A stretch of DNA of 64,000 bases from DAOMFB01 sp963801475 (GTDB lineage: Bacteria; Acidobacteriota; Thermoanaerobaculia; UBA5066), in contig CAWDEX010000001.1 in assembly GCA_963801475.1 (NCBI GenBank), forward strand, positions 1,364,001-1,428,000. Reading direction: 5' to 3'. Under the pieces are notes generated by a model. The model worked only from the letters and a program-made list of their open reading frames with translations, did not search any database and had not been told where the DNA came from. The position numbers and the translations under genes are program-made. How positions within the stretch are numbered: position 1 is the stretch's first letter; every line of letters starts with the position of its first letter. Of the stretch, positions 1 to 8,110 are shown one piece after another.

Positions 1-877
1 CGAAGCGGAGGAACTCCTTGACCAGCGGGTCGAGGGGCTTTCCGGGCGCCTTGTTCACGTAGACGTTCAGATAGCGTGAAAGGGGGTACTTCCCGGACAG
101 GACGTTTTCGTACGACTCGTTGAAGAACGGCCCGCCATCCTTCGCCGAGAGCGGGACCGTCTTGACGCCCGAGGTCGTGTACCCGACGCCCGAATAGCCG
201 ATCGCGTACTTGTCCTCGGCGACGCCCTGGACGACCGACGAGGAACCGGGCTGCTCCTTGACGCTGTTCCTGTAGTCGCCGTTCTCGAGGGCGTGCTCCT
301 TGAAGTAGCCGTACGTGCCGGATGCGCTGTTGCGCCCGAAGATGGAGATCGGCTTCGACGCCCAGTCGCCCGTCAGTCCGAGATCTCCCCATGTCCTGAT
401 GTCCTTGCCGCCGCGCTTCCGGGTCGAGGAGAAGATGCCGTCGAGCTGCTTGAAGGTCAGCTTCTCGATCGGGTTGTCCTTGTTGACGTAGACCGCGAGG
501 CCGTCGAGGGCGACCCGGACGCGGGTCGGCTTGTATCCGTACTTCGCCTCGAAGCGGTCGATCTCGGCCCCCTTCATCTCGCGCGACATCGGGCCGAGCT
601 GCGCCGTCCCCTCGATGAGGGCGGGCGGGGCCGTGGAGGAGCCCTTCCCCTCGATCTGGATGTTGACGTTCGGGTAGCTCTTCTTGTACCCCTCGGCCCA
701 GTAGGTCATCAGATTGTTGAGGGTGTCGGACCCGATCGAGTTGAGGTTGCCCGAGATCCCCGAAACGCGCTGGTAGCCCGCGATCGCCGTATCGACCTTG
801 ACCGTCTGCGCGACGAGACTTCCAGTTACGAGGAGAGCCAGCGCCGCGCCCGCCATCTCTTTCCAACCGCTTTTCAT
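1..877 (-). CDS. pstS: Phosphate ABC transporter substrate-binding protein PstS (partial, C-terminus beyond left edge)
   Basis: Periplasmic phosphate-binding protein that delivers phosphate to the PstCAB permease. About 292 residues are visible and the 3' end is cut by the window edge. I chose ATG 877 because a GGAGGA ribosome site lies just upstream and the reading starts with a Lys-containing signal peptide (about residues 1-23, cleavage near LVAQ). The mature part has the PstS hallmarks: an early IGSDTLNNLM segment, GKGSST, and the FGRNSASGTYGYF stretch that contacts the anion. The family is usually 300-350 residues, so little is missing. The rest of the pst operon would lie to the left and is not seen. 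A Pho-box-like repeat 66-94 bases upstream suggests PhoB-type control. The neighbouring genes are also phosphate uptake genes. Confidence 0.93.
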   Translation of the reverse strand, partial: MKSGWKEMAGAALALLVTGSLVAQTVKVDTAIAGYQRVSGISGNLNSIGSDTLNNLMTYWAEGYKKSYPNVNIQIEGKGSSTAPPALIEGTAQLGPMSREMKGAEIDRFEAKYGYKPTRVRVALDGLAVYVNKDNPIEKLTFKQLDGIFSSTRKRGGKDIRTWGDLGLTGDWASKPISIFGRNSASGTYGYFKEHALENGDYRNSVKEQPGSSSVVQGVAEDKYAIGYSGVGYTTSGVKTVPLSAKDGGPFFNESYENVLSGKYPLSRYLNVYVNKAPGKPLDPLVKEFLRF

Positions 878-942
878 GATTCCTCCTTCAAGTCTTCCAT
901 CTTCTGATGAGGCTGGAAGTCTCGGGCGGAGCGGAGGTATTT

Positions 943-971
943 ATGTGAGGTTCGTGTGAAGACGGTGTGAA
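943..971 (-). promoter_or_regulatory. Pho box (three 7-bp direct repeats at 11-bp spacing)
   Basis: Read on the minus strand the site is TTCACAC-N4-TTCACAC-N4-CTCACAT, with repeat units at 965-971, 954-960 and 943-949. Seven-base direct repeats separated by four bases are the known architecture of PhoB/PhoP boxes. The site sits 66 bases upstream of the pstS start and points toward it, in the gap between pit and pstS. The repeat pattern is directly visible; binding by a PhoB-type regulator is inference. Confidence 0.72.
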
Positions 972-983
972 GTAGCGAAGCTA

Positions 984-2000
984 TTACGGCTGAACGAGTT
1001 GCAGATGCAGGGCACGGCTCCCGGCCGCGATGAGCCACCAGGAGCCGGCGGCGACCATGGCCGACGCGGGGATCGTCAGGATCCACGCGATGACGATGCT
1101 TCGGGCCACCCCCCACCGGACGGCGGACATCCGCTTGACCGAGCCGACCCCCATGATCGCCCCGGTAATGGTGTGCGTCGTCGAGACGGGGATTCCCGCC
1201 CACGAGGCGCCGAATAGAGTGCAGGCGCCGGCAAACTCGGCGCACGAGCCTCCGACGGGTTTCAGGTGTGTGATACGCAGCCCCATCGTCCGGACGATTC
1301 GCCAGCCCCCGGCGAGCGTCCCGAGGCCGATCGCCGCGTGGCAGAGCAGGATGATCCAGAAGGGGATCTCGATGGTCGGAAGGTAGCCCGCCGAGAAGAG
1401 GAGGACGGCGATGATGCCCATCGTCTTCTGGGCGTCGTTCAGCCCGTGGCCGAAGGAGAAGGCCGCCGCCGACGCGAGCTGCACCTTCCGGAACAGCCGG
1501 TCCACCGGCTCGGGGCGCATTTTCCGGAAGATCCAGATGACGGCGAGAAAGAAGACGAAGCCGAGAACCATTCCGAGGAGCGGCGAAAGAACGATGAAGA
1601 GCGCCGTCTTCGTCAGGCCCTTCGGAACGAGGACCGCGAAGCCGGCTTTCGCGACGGCCGCTCCCGCGAAGCCGCCGATCAGGGCGTGCGACGAGGAGGA
1701 GGGGAGCCCCCACCACCAGGTCAGAAGGTTCCAGACGATCGCCCCGGTGAGTCCCGCGAAGATGAGGACCGGGTCGACGATCCTGGGGTCGACGATGTCC
1801 TTGCCGATCGTCTTGGCGACGCGCGTCTCGAAGGCGAAAGCGGCTACGAAGTTGAAGAAGGCGGCCCAGATGACCGCGATGCGCGGCGTCAGGACGCGGG
1901 TTCCCACGACCGTGGCGATGGAGTTCGCCGCGTCGTGAAAGCCGTTCACGAAATCGAAGAGGAGGGCCACGACGACGACGAAGAGAACGAAGCCGAGCAT
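984..2000 (-). CDS. pit: Inorganic phosphate transporter, Pit family
   Basis: Low-affinity phosphate (metal-phosphate) symporter of the inner membrane, 338 residues. It shows the two inverted PiT repeats: NGFHDAANS near the N-terminus and GHGLNDAQKTMG in the middle, plus the paired GLPSSSSHALIGG and GIPVSTTHTITG motifs. Many hydrophobic helices are evident. An upstream in-frame extension exists, but ATG 2000 (MLGFVLF) starts at the first membrane helix and lies 2 bases from the stop of the DUF47 gene, so it is the sensible start. It is co-transcribed with the DUF47 partner, a common bacterial arrangement, and sits between pstS and the porin, giving both high- and low-affinity phosphate uptake in one place. 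Confidence 0.94.
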   Translation of the reverse strand: MLGFVLFVVVVALLFDFVNGFHDAANSIATVVGTRVLTPRIAVIWAAFFNFVAAFAFETRVAKTIGKDIVDPRIVDPVLIFAGLTGAIVWNLLTWWWGLPSSSSHALIGGFAGAAVAKAGFAVLVPKGLTKTALFIVLSPLLGMVLGFVFFLAVIWIFRKMRPEPVDRLFRKVQLASAAAFSFGHGLNDAQKTMGIIAVLLFSAGYLPTIEIPFWIILLCHAAIGLGTLAGGWRIVRTMGLRITHLKPVGGSCAEFAGACTLFGASWAGIPVSTTHTITGAIMGVGSVKRMSAVRWGVARSIVIAWILTIPASAMVAAGSWWLIAAGSRALHLQLVQP

Positions 2001-2002
2001 CG

Positions 2003-2623
2003 TCAGGACGACTTGATGACGATCTGCTCGAGGACGTTCGCCACGTCCTCGCAGGCGTCGGTCGCGGTCTCCAGGACCTCGTAGATCTCCTTCCACTTCA
2101 TCAGCACGAAGGGGTCCTTCTCGTGCTCGAAGAGCCGGCCGATCGCCATCCGGTTCAGCGAGTCCGCCTCGTTTTCCAGCCGGTTGATCTCGATGCAGGC
2201 CTCGAGGATCTCCGGCGAGTTCTTCAGGTCGCCGAGAAGAGCCACGGCCCGCTGCAGCGCCCGCGCCGACTGGACGATGACGTGCGTCATCGCCGAGAGC
2301 TCCGGCGTCGGGGCCGGGATCTTGAACAGGACGAAGCGGGCGGCGGCCGCGTCGATCAGGTCCAGAACGTCATCGAGGGCCGTCGTCAGGCCGTGAATGT
2401 CCTCCCGGTCGATCGGCGTGATCCAGGTCCGCGACAGGAGGCCGAACGTGTTGTGGGCTACCTGGTCGCCCTCGTGCTCGAGGTGCTTGATGATCGCGAC
2501 CTTCACCTCGACGTCCGTGTAGTTCGCGACGAGGTCGTCGAGGGCGACAGCCGCCTGCTCGATCACGGTCGCCGCGCTCTTGAACTGGATGAGGAAATTC
2601 TCTTCGCGCGGAAGGAGCTTCAA
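2003..2623 (-). CDS. DUF47 / PhoU-like Pit accessory protein
   Basis: Cytoplasmic all-helical protein of 206 residues in the DUF47 (Pit-accessory, formerly 'phosphate transport regulator') family, distantly related to PhoU. The text is typical: an FLIQFKSAATVIEQAAVAL start, the HLEHEGDQVAH acidic motif, TPIDREDIHGLTTALDDVLDLIDAAA, and a second NRLENEADSLNR acidic motif; the E/D clusters are the metal-binding sites of PhoU-like folds. The start is TTG 2623, with GGGAG nine bases upstream. It is first in a two-gene operon with pit, 2 bases apart. Its promoter region (2624-2800) is shared with the divergent porin. Its role is thought to be modulating Pit activity. Confidence 0.9.
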   Translation of the reverse strand: MKLLPREENFLIQFKSAATVIEQAAVALDDLVANYTDVEVKVAIIKHLEHEGDQVAHNTFGLLSRTWITPIDREDIHGLTTALDDVLDLIDAAAARFVLFKIPAPTPELSAMTHVIVQSARALQRAVALLGDLKNSPEILEACIEINRLENEADSLNRMAIGRLFEHEKDPFVLMKWKEIYEVLETATDACEDVANVLEQIVIKSS

Positions 2624-2800
2624 GCGGTCGTTCTCCCTTCTCTTTGAGCGGCAGGAGGATATCGCAGCTTCTTCAAGCGATATTTACCTGGACTTGATCT
2701 CCCCGGCGAGAGTCTTTACGCCGTCTGAACGTGGCGTACCCGTTCCTCTTAACGCCCGTCGCTGAGCCTCCTCCGGTCCATACGGAAGGAGGAATGAGGG

Positions 2801-4126
2801 ATGAAAGGGATTCTCAAGCGAGGGGCCTTCGGGCTCGTGGCGGCTGTGCTCGTTCTCACGGTCGGCGCGGCGTGGGCCCAGGGGCTCTTCTATCAGGAAG
2901 TCGAGAAGGATGGCCGGATCTACGTCTTCAACACGGCGAAGAAGTACAACGCGTGGCTGAAGTCCGGGGACATGGGCGTGGCCATCACGCTCGTCGGGCA
3001 CGGTCCCAAGGGCGAGACGGTCGTCGCCGAGAACGAGACGGCCATCGACCTCTACAACCTGAAACACGACCGGCCGGGCTACGTCCGGGAAGCGCCGAAG
3101 CCGGCGCCTCCGCCGCTGCCTCCGACCTCGCTCCGGATCGGCGCCAACGGCGAGCTGAAATTCGGGATGCTGCTCCAGGGCTGGTACGTCGGCGACACGT
3201 CGCCCTATTCGAGCAGTGGGTCGGACTGGCTCGGAAACTCAACGGGCCAGAACACCTTCCGCCTCCGTCGTTCGGAGATCAAGTTGAACGGCAGGATCAC
3301 GCCGGCCTGGGGCTTCGAGGTGATGTTTGACCCAGCCAAGGCGATTTCCCCTCAGACCTCCGGGACGGACGGAAAGATCCTGCAGGACCTCGCCGTCATC
3401 TATACCGGAATCAAGGGGCACGAGATAGCCCTCGGACAGAAGAAGATCTACCTGACCGAGGAGGGCGTCCGCTCCTCATCCGAGCTCTGGTTCGGCGAGC
3501 GCGCGCAGGTGACTCGCGCGTTCTCCGACACCCGGCAGACGGGCCTCTTCTACAAAGGCGAGATCACGGAGCACTTCACCCTCTATTCCGCGTTCACGAA
3601 CGGCACGCCGGCCAACACCAATAGCAATACGAACGACACGATCAACTACACGGGGCGACTTGACGCGAAGCTGGTCAAGGGCCTGGTGTTCGGCGTCTCG
3701 GGCCTTTACGGGAACATCGGCGGCGGCACCTCGCACCTCAATTCCAACCGCTTCGCCGCGCACGCGAAGTACGGCGGTTACGATGTCCCGGGCTCCAGGC
3801 TCTGGCTCGAGGCCGAGTACATGAACGCCCAGGACGAGCAGGCGAACGGAACGAAGCTCAATCGCTGGGGCATGTACGCGTCCGCGCTCTATATCTTCGG
3901 TGAGCAGATCCAGGTCGGCTTCCGGTACGACGTCCTGAACAACAACAAGGACGTGGACGGCAACACGAACAGGATGTACACCTTCGGCCTCCACTGGCTC
4001 CCGCTCTGGAAGAACGTGAACATCAAGGCCGAGTGGTACAACGTCCATCAGGACGGCCGAAAGGTCAACGGCGTCTCGGCCCAGTCCTACAACGAGTACC
4101 TGCTCGCCGCCCAGGTCGCGTTCTAG
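2801..4126 (+). CDS. Phosphate-selective porin (OprO/OprP family)
   Basis: Outer-membrane beta-barrel porin of 441 residues. A signal peptide (about 1-26, cleavage after AWA) is followed by an unusual N-terminal segment (about 27-110) ending in a Pro-rich linker (PKPAPPPLPP), and then a barrel with alternating aromatic strands ending in a terminal Phe (LLAAQVAF). The FRLRRSEIKLNGRITPAWGF stretch and the later YTGRLDAK and HAKYGGYD strands match the phosphate-porin O/P family. GGAGGA lies 9 bases before ATG 2801. The neighbouring pit and pst genes support a phosphate role, though family members can transport other anions or act as arsenate or pyrophosphate porins. A strong terminator follows. 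Confidence 0.88.
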   Translation: MKGILKRGAFGLVAAVLVLTVGAAWAQGLFYQEVEKDGRIYVFNTAKKYNAWLKSGDMGVAITLVGHGPKGETVVAENETAIDLYNLKHDRPGYVREAPKPAPPPLPPTSLRIGANGELKFGMLLQGWYVGDTSPYSSSGSDWLGNSTGQNTFRLRRSEIKLNGRITPAWGFEVMFDPAKAISPQTSGTDGKILQDLAVIYTGIKGHEIALGQKKIYLTEEGVRSSSELWFGERAQVTRAFSDTRQTGLFYKGEITEHFTLYSAFTNGTPANTNSNTNDTINYTGRLDAKLVKGLVFGVSGLYGNIGGGTSHLNSNRFAAHAKYGGYDVPGSRLWLEAEYMNAQDEQANGTKLNRWGMYASALYIFGEQIQVGFRYDVLNNNKDVDGNTNRMYTFGLHWLPLWKNVNIKAEWYNVHQDGRKVNGVSAQSYNEYLLAAQVAF

Positions 4127-4167
4127 GAATCGCACTCCCGCACCCCGGAGCTTTCTCCACTCCCTTG

Positions 4168-4204
4168 CCCCCGGGGCCGAGCCCCGGGGGCCCTCTCTTT
4201 CTTG
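4168..4204 (+). terminator. Rho-independent terminator after the porin gene
   Basis: A perfect 10-bp stem (CCCCCGGGGC at 4168-4177, GCCCCGGGGG at 4181-4190) with a 3-base CGA loop is followed by a pyrimidine-rich tail with T runs (4192-4203). It lies 41 bases after the porin stop codon. Confidence 0.85.
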
Positions 4205-4429
4205 CGGGAGCCTTTGCGCGGGATCGCGTCCTTAAGGACCTGGATCAAAGGGTCATCGGGAGCGGGCATGGATCTTAGGAGGCCGGATTGGCCGCTGGCG
4301 GAGCGAAGCGCGCGCAAGAAGCGCCAACGGCGAACTCAGTCGGTCGGAGTCGGCGAAGCGTCCGGGGCCGCGCATCCATCCGTTGAAGGAGGCCGGCTGA
4401 CGCGGTTCCGGCGGGCGGGGGCCGGGGGC
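4205..4429. other. Gene-free spacer between porin terminator and small Cys protein
   Basis: Convergent intergenic stretch between the porin terminator and the stop of the next minus-strand gene. Short open frames exist on both strands, but none has a credible ribosome site or recognisable protein, and the best minus-strand candidate would read through the terminator. I see no RNA gene here. Confidence 0.5.
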
Positions 4430-4630
4430 CTACGACCGTTCGGGCCGCTTCTCGCGCGCGACGGCCTCGAGGACGGCGTCCTCGGTTTGACGGTAGTGCC
4501 CCAGTTCCAGCAGGACGTCGCAGTTTTCGCTGCCGAAGTCCCGACAGACGCGACAATCGACGTTCGTCGTCTCCGCCTCAGCCGCCGGGTCGGTGACGAA
4601 CGCAGCCTTTTCGGGTGTCTCGGTCGACAT
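4430..4630 (-). CDS. Small hypothetical protein with CxxC motif
   Basis: A 66-residue acidic protein of unknown function. ATG 4630 (MSTETPEK) is preceded by GGAGGAG at ideal spacing; the longer in-frame extension overlaps the upstream glycosyltransferase gene and is less likely. The centre reads DCRVCRDFGSENC, a C-x2-C-x7-C arrangement that could bind a metal, followed by LELGHYRQTEDAVLEAVAREK. It follows the glycosyltransferase (stop 4693) on the same strand and may be the last gene of that operon. No family recognised. Confidence 0.6.
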   Translation of the reverse strand: MSTETPEKAAFVTDPAAEAETTNVDCRVCRDFGSENCDVLLELGHYRQTEDAVLEAVAREKRPERS

Positions 4631-4692
4631 CGGGTCTCCTCCTGAAGGGGAACGTAGGGCCGCCGTCCTGGCGGCGAAGAAGCTCCGGGCTT

Positions 4693-5907
4693 TCATACCG
4701 CCAGGGCCGACTCCCGCCGCGACGGCAGGAGAACCGTACCGGGCCCCAGCCGGGCGCGGGTGCCGTGCCAGCGGACTTCGTACGAGACGTAGGGCACGAA
4801 CTGGGCGCCGAATTGCAGCAGGTCCTTGAGAGGCAGAAGCAGGAGGTGTCCCGCCGGCAGCCGCGCGCCGGTCAGCCGGGCGAGCGTGGCCGTCTGGACG
4901 ATCCGGACGAGGGAAAGGAGGCCTGCGGCCGCGGCGAAAGGGAAGAGAGATGCGGGCGCGGCGAGGGTCGCCGCGCCGCAGGCCAGAAGGGAAACGGGGA
5001 AGGGGTTGAGAAGAAGCTCGCCGGTGTAGAGCGACTTCGAGAAGGACCAGCGGATCTTGTTCCAGCGCGCCTGGCGGGCGAGGGCCGCGCCCAGCGACCG
5101 CGAGATGACGACGTTCCTCACGACGACGGGGGAGACCACGACCGAGAAGCCGGCGTTCCGGACGGCGACGCCGATGGCCTGGTCCTCGGCGAGGACGGAG
5201 AGGAACGCCTCGAAGCCTCCGATGGCCTCGAGCGCGCGGCGCGACAGGGCCATCGACTTTCCGACGACGCAGGGGACGCCGGAAGCAGCGGCCAGCGCCG
5301 AACCGGGAAGGACGAACGTGAGGAGATGGAGCGAGTCGATGCAGGCGCCGAGGGAGCGCGCCCCGTCGCCCACGAAGAGGTTGGAGACGCAGCCGACGGC
5401 CGGATCGTCGAAGAGGGCGACGGTCGCCGCCAAGTCGTCCGGCGCGACGCGGACGTTCGAATCGGAGACGAGAAGGATCTCGCCGGCGGCGAGGTGCCGT
5501 GCCGCAGCGAGGCGCTCGACTTTCCGGTTCGTCACGCGGGGACGGTCGGGCCCGCCGACGACGAGGCGGAAGGGCGACGCCGGGAAGCGCCGCATGACCT
5601 GACGGGCCACGTGGACGGCCGGGTCGTCCGCGCGGGCTGCCGAGAGGATCACCTCGTACGAGACACCCCGGAGGCGCGCGAACGAGGCGAGGTTTTCGGC
5701 CAGGCCGTCATCGAGCCCCGAGAGCGGCTTGAGGATCGACACCCGCGGCGCCTCCGAAGAACCGGCCGGCCGGGAACCGGTCCCGCTCCCGGGGCCGCGA
5801 CGCGCGAAAGGGCGGTTCTTCCTCCGCAGGCGGGCGACGAGGAGGACCTGCACCGTCGTCAGGACGGCGCCGACGCCTGCGAGGATCAGGAGCGCGGTCG
5901 CGATCAT
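4693..5907 (-). CDS. Glycosyltransferase, ceramide glucosyltransferase / HpnI-like (GT2/GT21)
   Basis: Membrane-bound processive-type GT-A enzyme of 404 residues. It has an N-terminal membrane helix (1-25), a GT-A domain with VSILKPLSGLDD near 55-66, the metal-binding SDSN motif, the acceptor-site ED pair in LAEDQAIG, and the RQARWNKIRW version of the (Q/R)xxRW motif. Hydrophobic C-terminal helices follow. KPLSG, SDSN and RxxRW together are typical of ceramide glucosyltransferases and of the hopanoid-pathway HpnI group. Lipid glycosylation is therefore the likely role, but the acceptor is not knowable here. It follows the PHP phosphoesterase by 12 bases, so the two are probably co-transcribed. 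Confidence 0.85.
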   Translation of the reverse strand: MIATALLILAGVGAVLTTVQVLLVARLRRKNRPFARRGPGSGTGSRPAGSSEAPRVSILKPLSGLDDGLAENLASFARLRGVSYEVILSAARADDPAVHVARQVMRRFPASPFRLVVGGPDRPRVTNRKVERLAAARHLAAGEILLVSDSNVRVAPDDLAATVALFDDPAVGCVSNLFVGDGARSLGACIDSLHLLTFVLPGSALAAASGVPCVVGKSMALSRRALEAIGGFEAFLSVLAEDQAIGVAVRNAGFSVVVSPVVVRNVVISRSLGAALARQARWNKIRWSFSKSLYTGELLLNPFPVSLLACGAATLAAPASLFPFAAAAGLLSLVRIVQTATLARLTGARLPAGHLLLLPLKDLLQFGAQFVPYVSYEVRWHGTRARLGPGTVLLPSRRESALAV

Positions 5908-5919
5908 GCGGGGCTCCTT

Positions 5920-6693
5920 TCAGACCGGCTGCGGCACCGCGAGGCCCGGGAGGAGGTCGCAGCCCCGGTGGGGTTCTTCATCGGAGGGAAGAGGCAGAGA
6001 GAGCCGTGCCGGAAGCCTCGTCGCGCCGAGCTCGGCCGTCGAGCGGAGAGCCTCGAAGATGGCGCGCGGCGTCCGGTCGCACGACATCAGCGTCTTCCAG
6101 GCCCAGAGGTGCGCCGGCTTGTGGAAGTCGCTGCTCGCCACGTAGGGGAGCCGGGCCCGGGCCACCGGCGGAAAAAGGTCCCAGCGGCAGGCCAGCTCCC
6201 AGCGGTGGACGAGAGCGCCGATCTCCCGTCGCCGGCGCCAGAAGTAGAACGTGTTTCCGAACCAGTCCGACTGCTCGTTCGGGTGACAGGCGATCGTCAC
6301 GGCCCCGGTGTCGCGCGCCCGGGTGAGGACCTCCTCCATCGGGCCGTCCGCCGGGACGAAGGTGTCGAGGCCGATCGCGAGGGCGTGGGCCGACCGGGCG
6401 CCCGTGGCGGCGTTCCGCGTCAGCTCGATTCCGGCGAGGACGACCATCCGGTAGGTGTCCCAGGCCCGCCGCGCCTCGTGCTCGATCTCGGCGCGGTACG
6501 CCCCGAAGTTCTCCTTCGTCACGCTCAGGCGCAGGCCGTGGGCGGCCTTCCCGAGGAAAGAATCCGAGTTGACGACATGGTCGGTGAAAGCGATGACGTC
6601 GTGACCGGTCCTCCCGAACAGGTCCACCACCTCCGGGATCCGGAGCGCGCCGTCGGACCAGGTGGAGTGGACGTGGAAGTCAGCCAGCAGCAT
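5920..6693 (-). CDS. PHP-domain phosphoesterase
   Basis: Metal-dependent hydrolase of the polymerase/histidinol phosphatase superfamily, 257 residues. The start at ATG 6693 gives MLLADFHVHSTWSDG, the canonical HxHxxxSDG motif I at the N-terminus, with AGGAGG 10 bases upstream; longer in-frame versions extend into low-complexity sequence that is not protein-like. Motif II is AFTDHV, the glutamate follows in GIELT, motif III is ACHP, and the C-terminal SSDFHKP supplies the last metal ligands. The substrate is unknown. The neighbours are the GT2 enzyme and a GH1 glycosidase on the same strand, hinting at carbohydrate or lipid-head-group metabolism, but that link is only by position. Confidence 0.88.
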   Translation of the reverse strand: MLLADFHVHSTWSDGALRIPEVVDLFGRTGHDVIAFTDHVVNSDSFLGKAAHGLRLSVTKENFGAYRAEIEHEARRAWDTYRMVVLAGIELTRNAATGARSAHALAIGLDTFVPADGPMEEVLTRARDTGAVTIACHPNEQSDWFGNTFYFWRRRREIGALVHRWELACRWDLFPPVARARLPYVASSDFHKPAHLWAWKTLMSCDRTPRAIFEALRSTAELGATRLPARLSLPLPSDEEPHRGCDLLPGLAVPQPV

Positions 6694-6763
6694 TCGGTCG
6701 CCTCCTGCCCGGAAAGATGAGGCCGGGGCGCGAGAGAGGCGTGAATCGGCTGTTCGGGCTCTG

Positions 6764-8074
6764 TTAAATGTGCACAGAAACCTGTGCATCGGGCCCGGCG
6801 TTCGCGAGGAACCGCCTCCCGAGTTCCGCGAAGACGCGGGCCGACGGACGGGGCCGTCGCTCGAACGTCTCGCGATCGACCGAAAAAAGGCCGAAGCGGG
6901 GCCCGAATCCATCGAGCCATTCGTAGTTGTCGACGAGAGACCAATGAAAGAAGCCGTGGACGGGCACGCCCTCGGCGACAGCCTTCTCGACCGCAGCGGC
7001 GTGCTCCCGAAGGAAGGACGGCCGTCGGGAGTCGGCGGCGTCGGCCAGGCCGTTCTCCGTCACGAGGAGGGGCTTGCCGAGCGTTGCCGCCTCCCGGAGG
7101 AGAGGGCCGAAGGCTTCGGGGACGATTTCCCAGCCGTTGTCCGTGAGACCCCGGCCCGAGGGGTCGTGGTAGGCGAAGTCACCGGCGAGACGCTCCTTCC
7201 CCGGAGACCGGAGATGAAGTCGCGAGTAGAAGTTCACGCCGAAGACGTCGAGCGACCCCGGGAGGTCGTCCCTCCGCCCCGACATTCGGGTGAAGGGAGG
7301 GATCCAGACGTTCCAGCGACCCGTTGCGAAGGCCTCGATGAGGCCGCGGTTGTAGAGACGATGGGCCGAACGGGCCAGAACCCGGTCGAGCGGGTGGCCC
7401 GGCCGTTCCGGCGCGAACGCCATCATGTTGTGCGCCACGCCGATGACCGATCCGGGCGCCTGCTCGCGAAGGACCGCCGCCGCCCCGGCGTGCGCGGCGA
7501 GAAGGTGATCGAGAGCGCGGCGGGCGGCCCGGACGTCGGAGAGGCCCGGGGGAATCTGCCCGTCCACGAATCCGCCGAGAAGGAGCACGAGCGGCTCGTT
7601 CAGGACCGTCCAGAGCCGTACGTGCGGCCCGAGAGCCTCGGCCACGACCCGGGCGAAGCGGGTGAAGGCGCCGACGGAGGCCGTCGAGGTCCAGGGCGTC
7701 TCGCGGTGGAACCAGGCCGGGTGGGTGTAGTGAAGGAGCGTCACGACCGGCTCGAGGCCTCGTTTGACGAGATGTTCGACGAGCCGTCGGTAGCGGTCGA
7801 GCGCCGCGAGGTCGAACTCCCCGCGACGGGGCTCGACGCGGCTCCAGGAAATCGAGAACCGGAAGGCGTTCGCCCCCACGCCGGCGGCGAGGTCGACGTC
7901 CTCCTCGTACCGCTCCCAGCCCCGGACCGCGGCGCCGCATGCGCCTCCCCGGGTCCGCCCGGCCGCTTCCCACTCGGTCCAGTCGCAGGAGTCGTCCCCC
8001 TCGACCTGATAGTGGGAAACCGCCACGCCCCAGAGGCGGGGACGGTCGGGGAAGGGGAAGAGGGGGGACTTCAT
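6764..8074 (-). CDS. Glycoside hydrolase family 1 (beta-glycosidase)
   Basis: Retaining beta-glycosidase with a TIM barrel, 436 residues. The N-terminus WGVAVSHYQVEG contains the family substrate-binding HYQxEG variant. The acid/base Glu160 sits in TVLNEP and the nucleophile Glu340 in VTENG; the GFFHWSLVDNYEW segment near the C-terminus is the family signature. The length is normal for bacterial GH1. There is no signal peptide, so it is cytoplasmic. It is divergent from ppx with only 36 bases between the starts. Substrate specificity cannot be read from sequence. Confidence 0.92.
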   Translation of the reverse strand: MKSPLFPFPDRPRLWGVAVSHYQVEGDDSCDWTEWEAAGRTRGGACGAAVRGWERYEEDVDLAAGVGANAFRFSISWSRVEPRRGEFDLAALDRYRRLVEHLVKRGLEPVVTLLHYTHPAWFHRETPWTSTASVGAFTRFARVVAEALGPHVRLWTVLNEPLVLLLGGFVDGQIPPGLSDVRAARRALDHLLAAHAGAAAVLREQAPGSVIGVAHNMMAFAPERPGHPLDRVLARSAHRLYNRGLIEAFATGRWNVWIPPFTRMSGRRDDLPGSLDVFGVNFYSRLHLRSPGKERLAGDFAYHDPSGRGLTDNGWEIVPEAFGPLLREAATLGKPLLVTENGLADAADSRRPSFLREHAAAVEKAVAEGVPVHGFFHWSLVDNYEWLDGFGPRFGLFSVDRETFERRPRPSARVFAELGRRFLANAGPDAQVSVHI

Positions 8075-8110
8075 ACGGGTCTAACGACGTTACGATAGAA
8101 ACGGCCGCGC

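Noticed and set aside
2710..2765. Possible Pho box upstream of the porin gene (11-base periodicity with ACG elements)
   Set aside because: The units do not resemble each other or the pstS box well enough.
4123..4317. Small minus-strand frame over the porin terminator
   Set aside because: It would read through a strong terminator, has no ribosome site, and is Arg/Gly/Pro low complexity.
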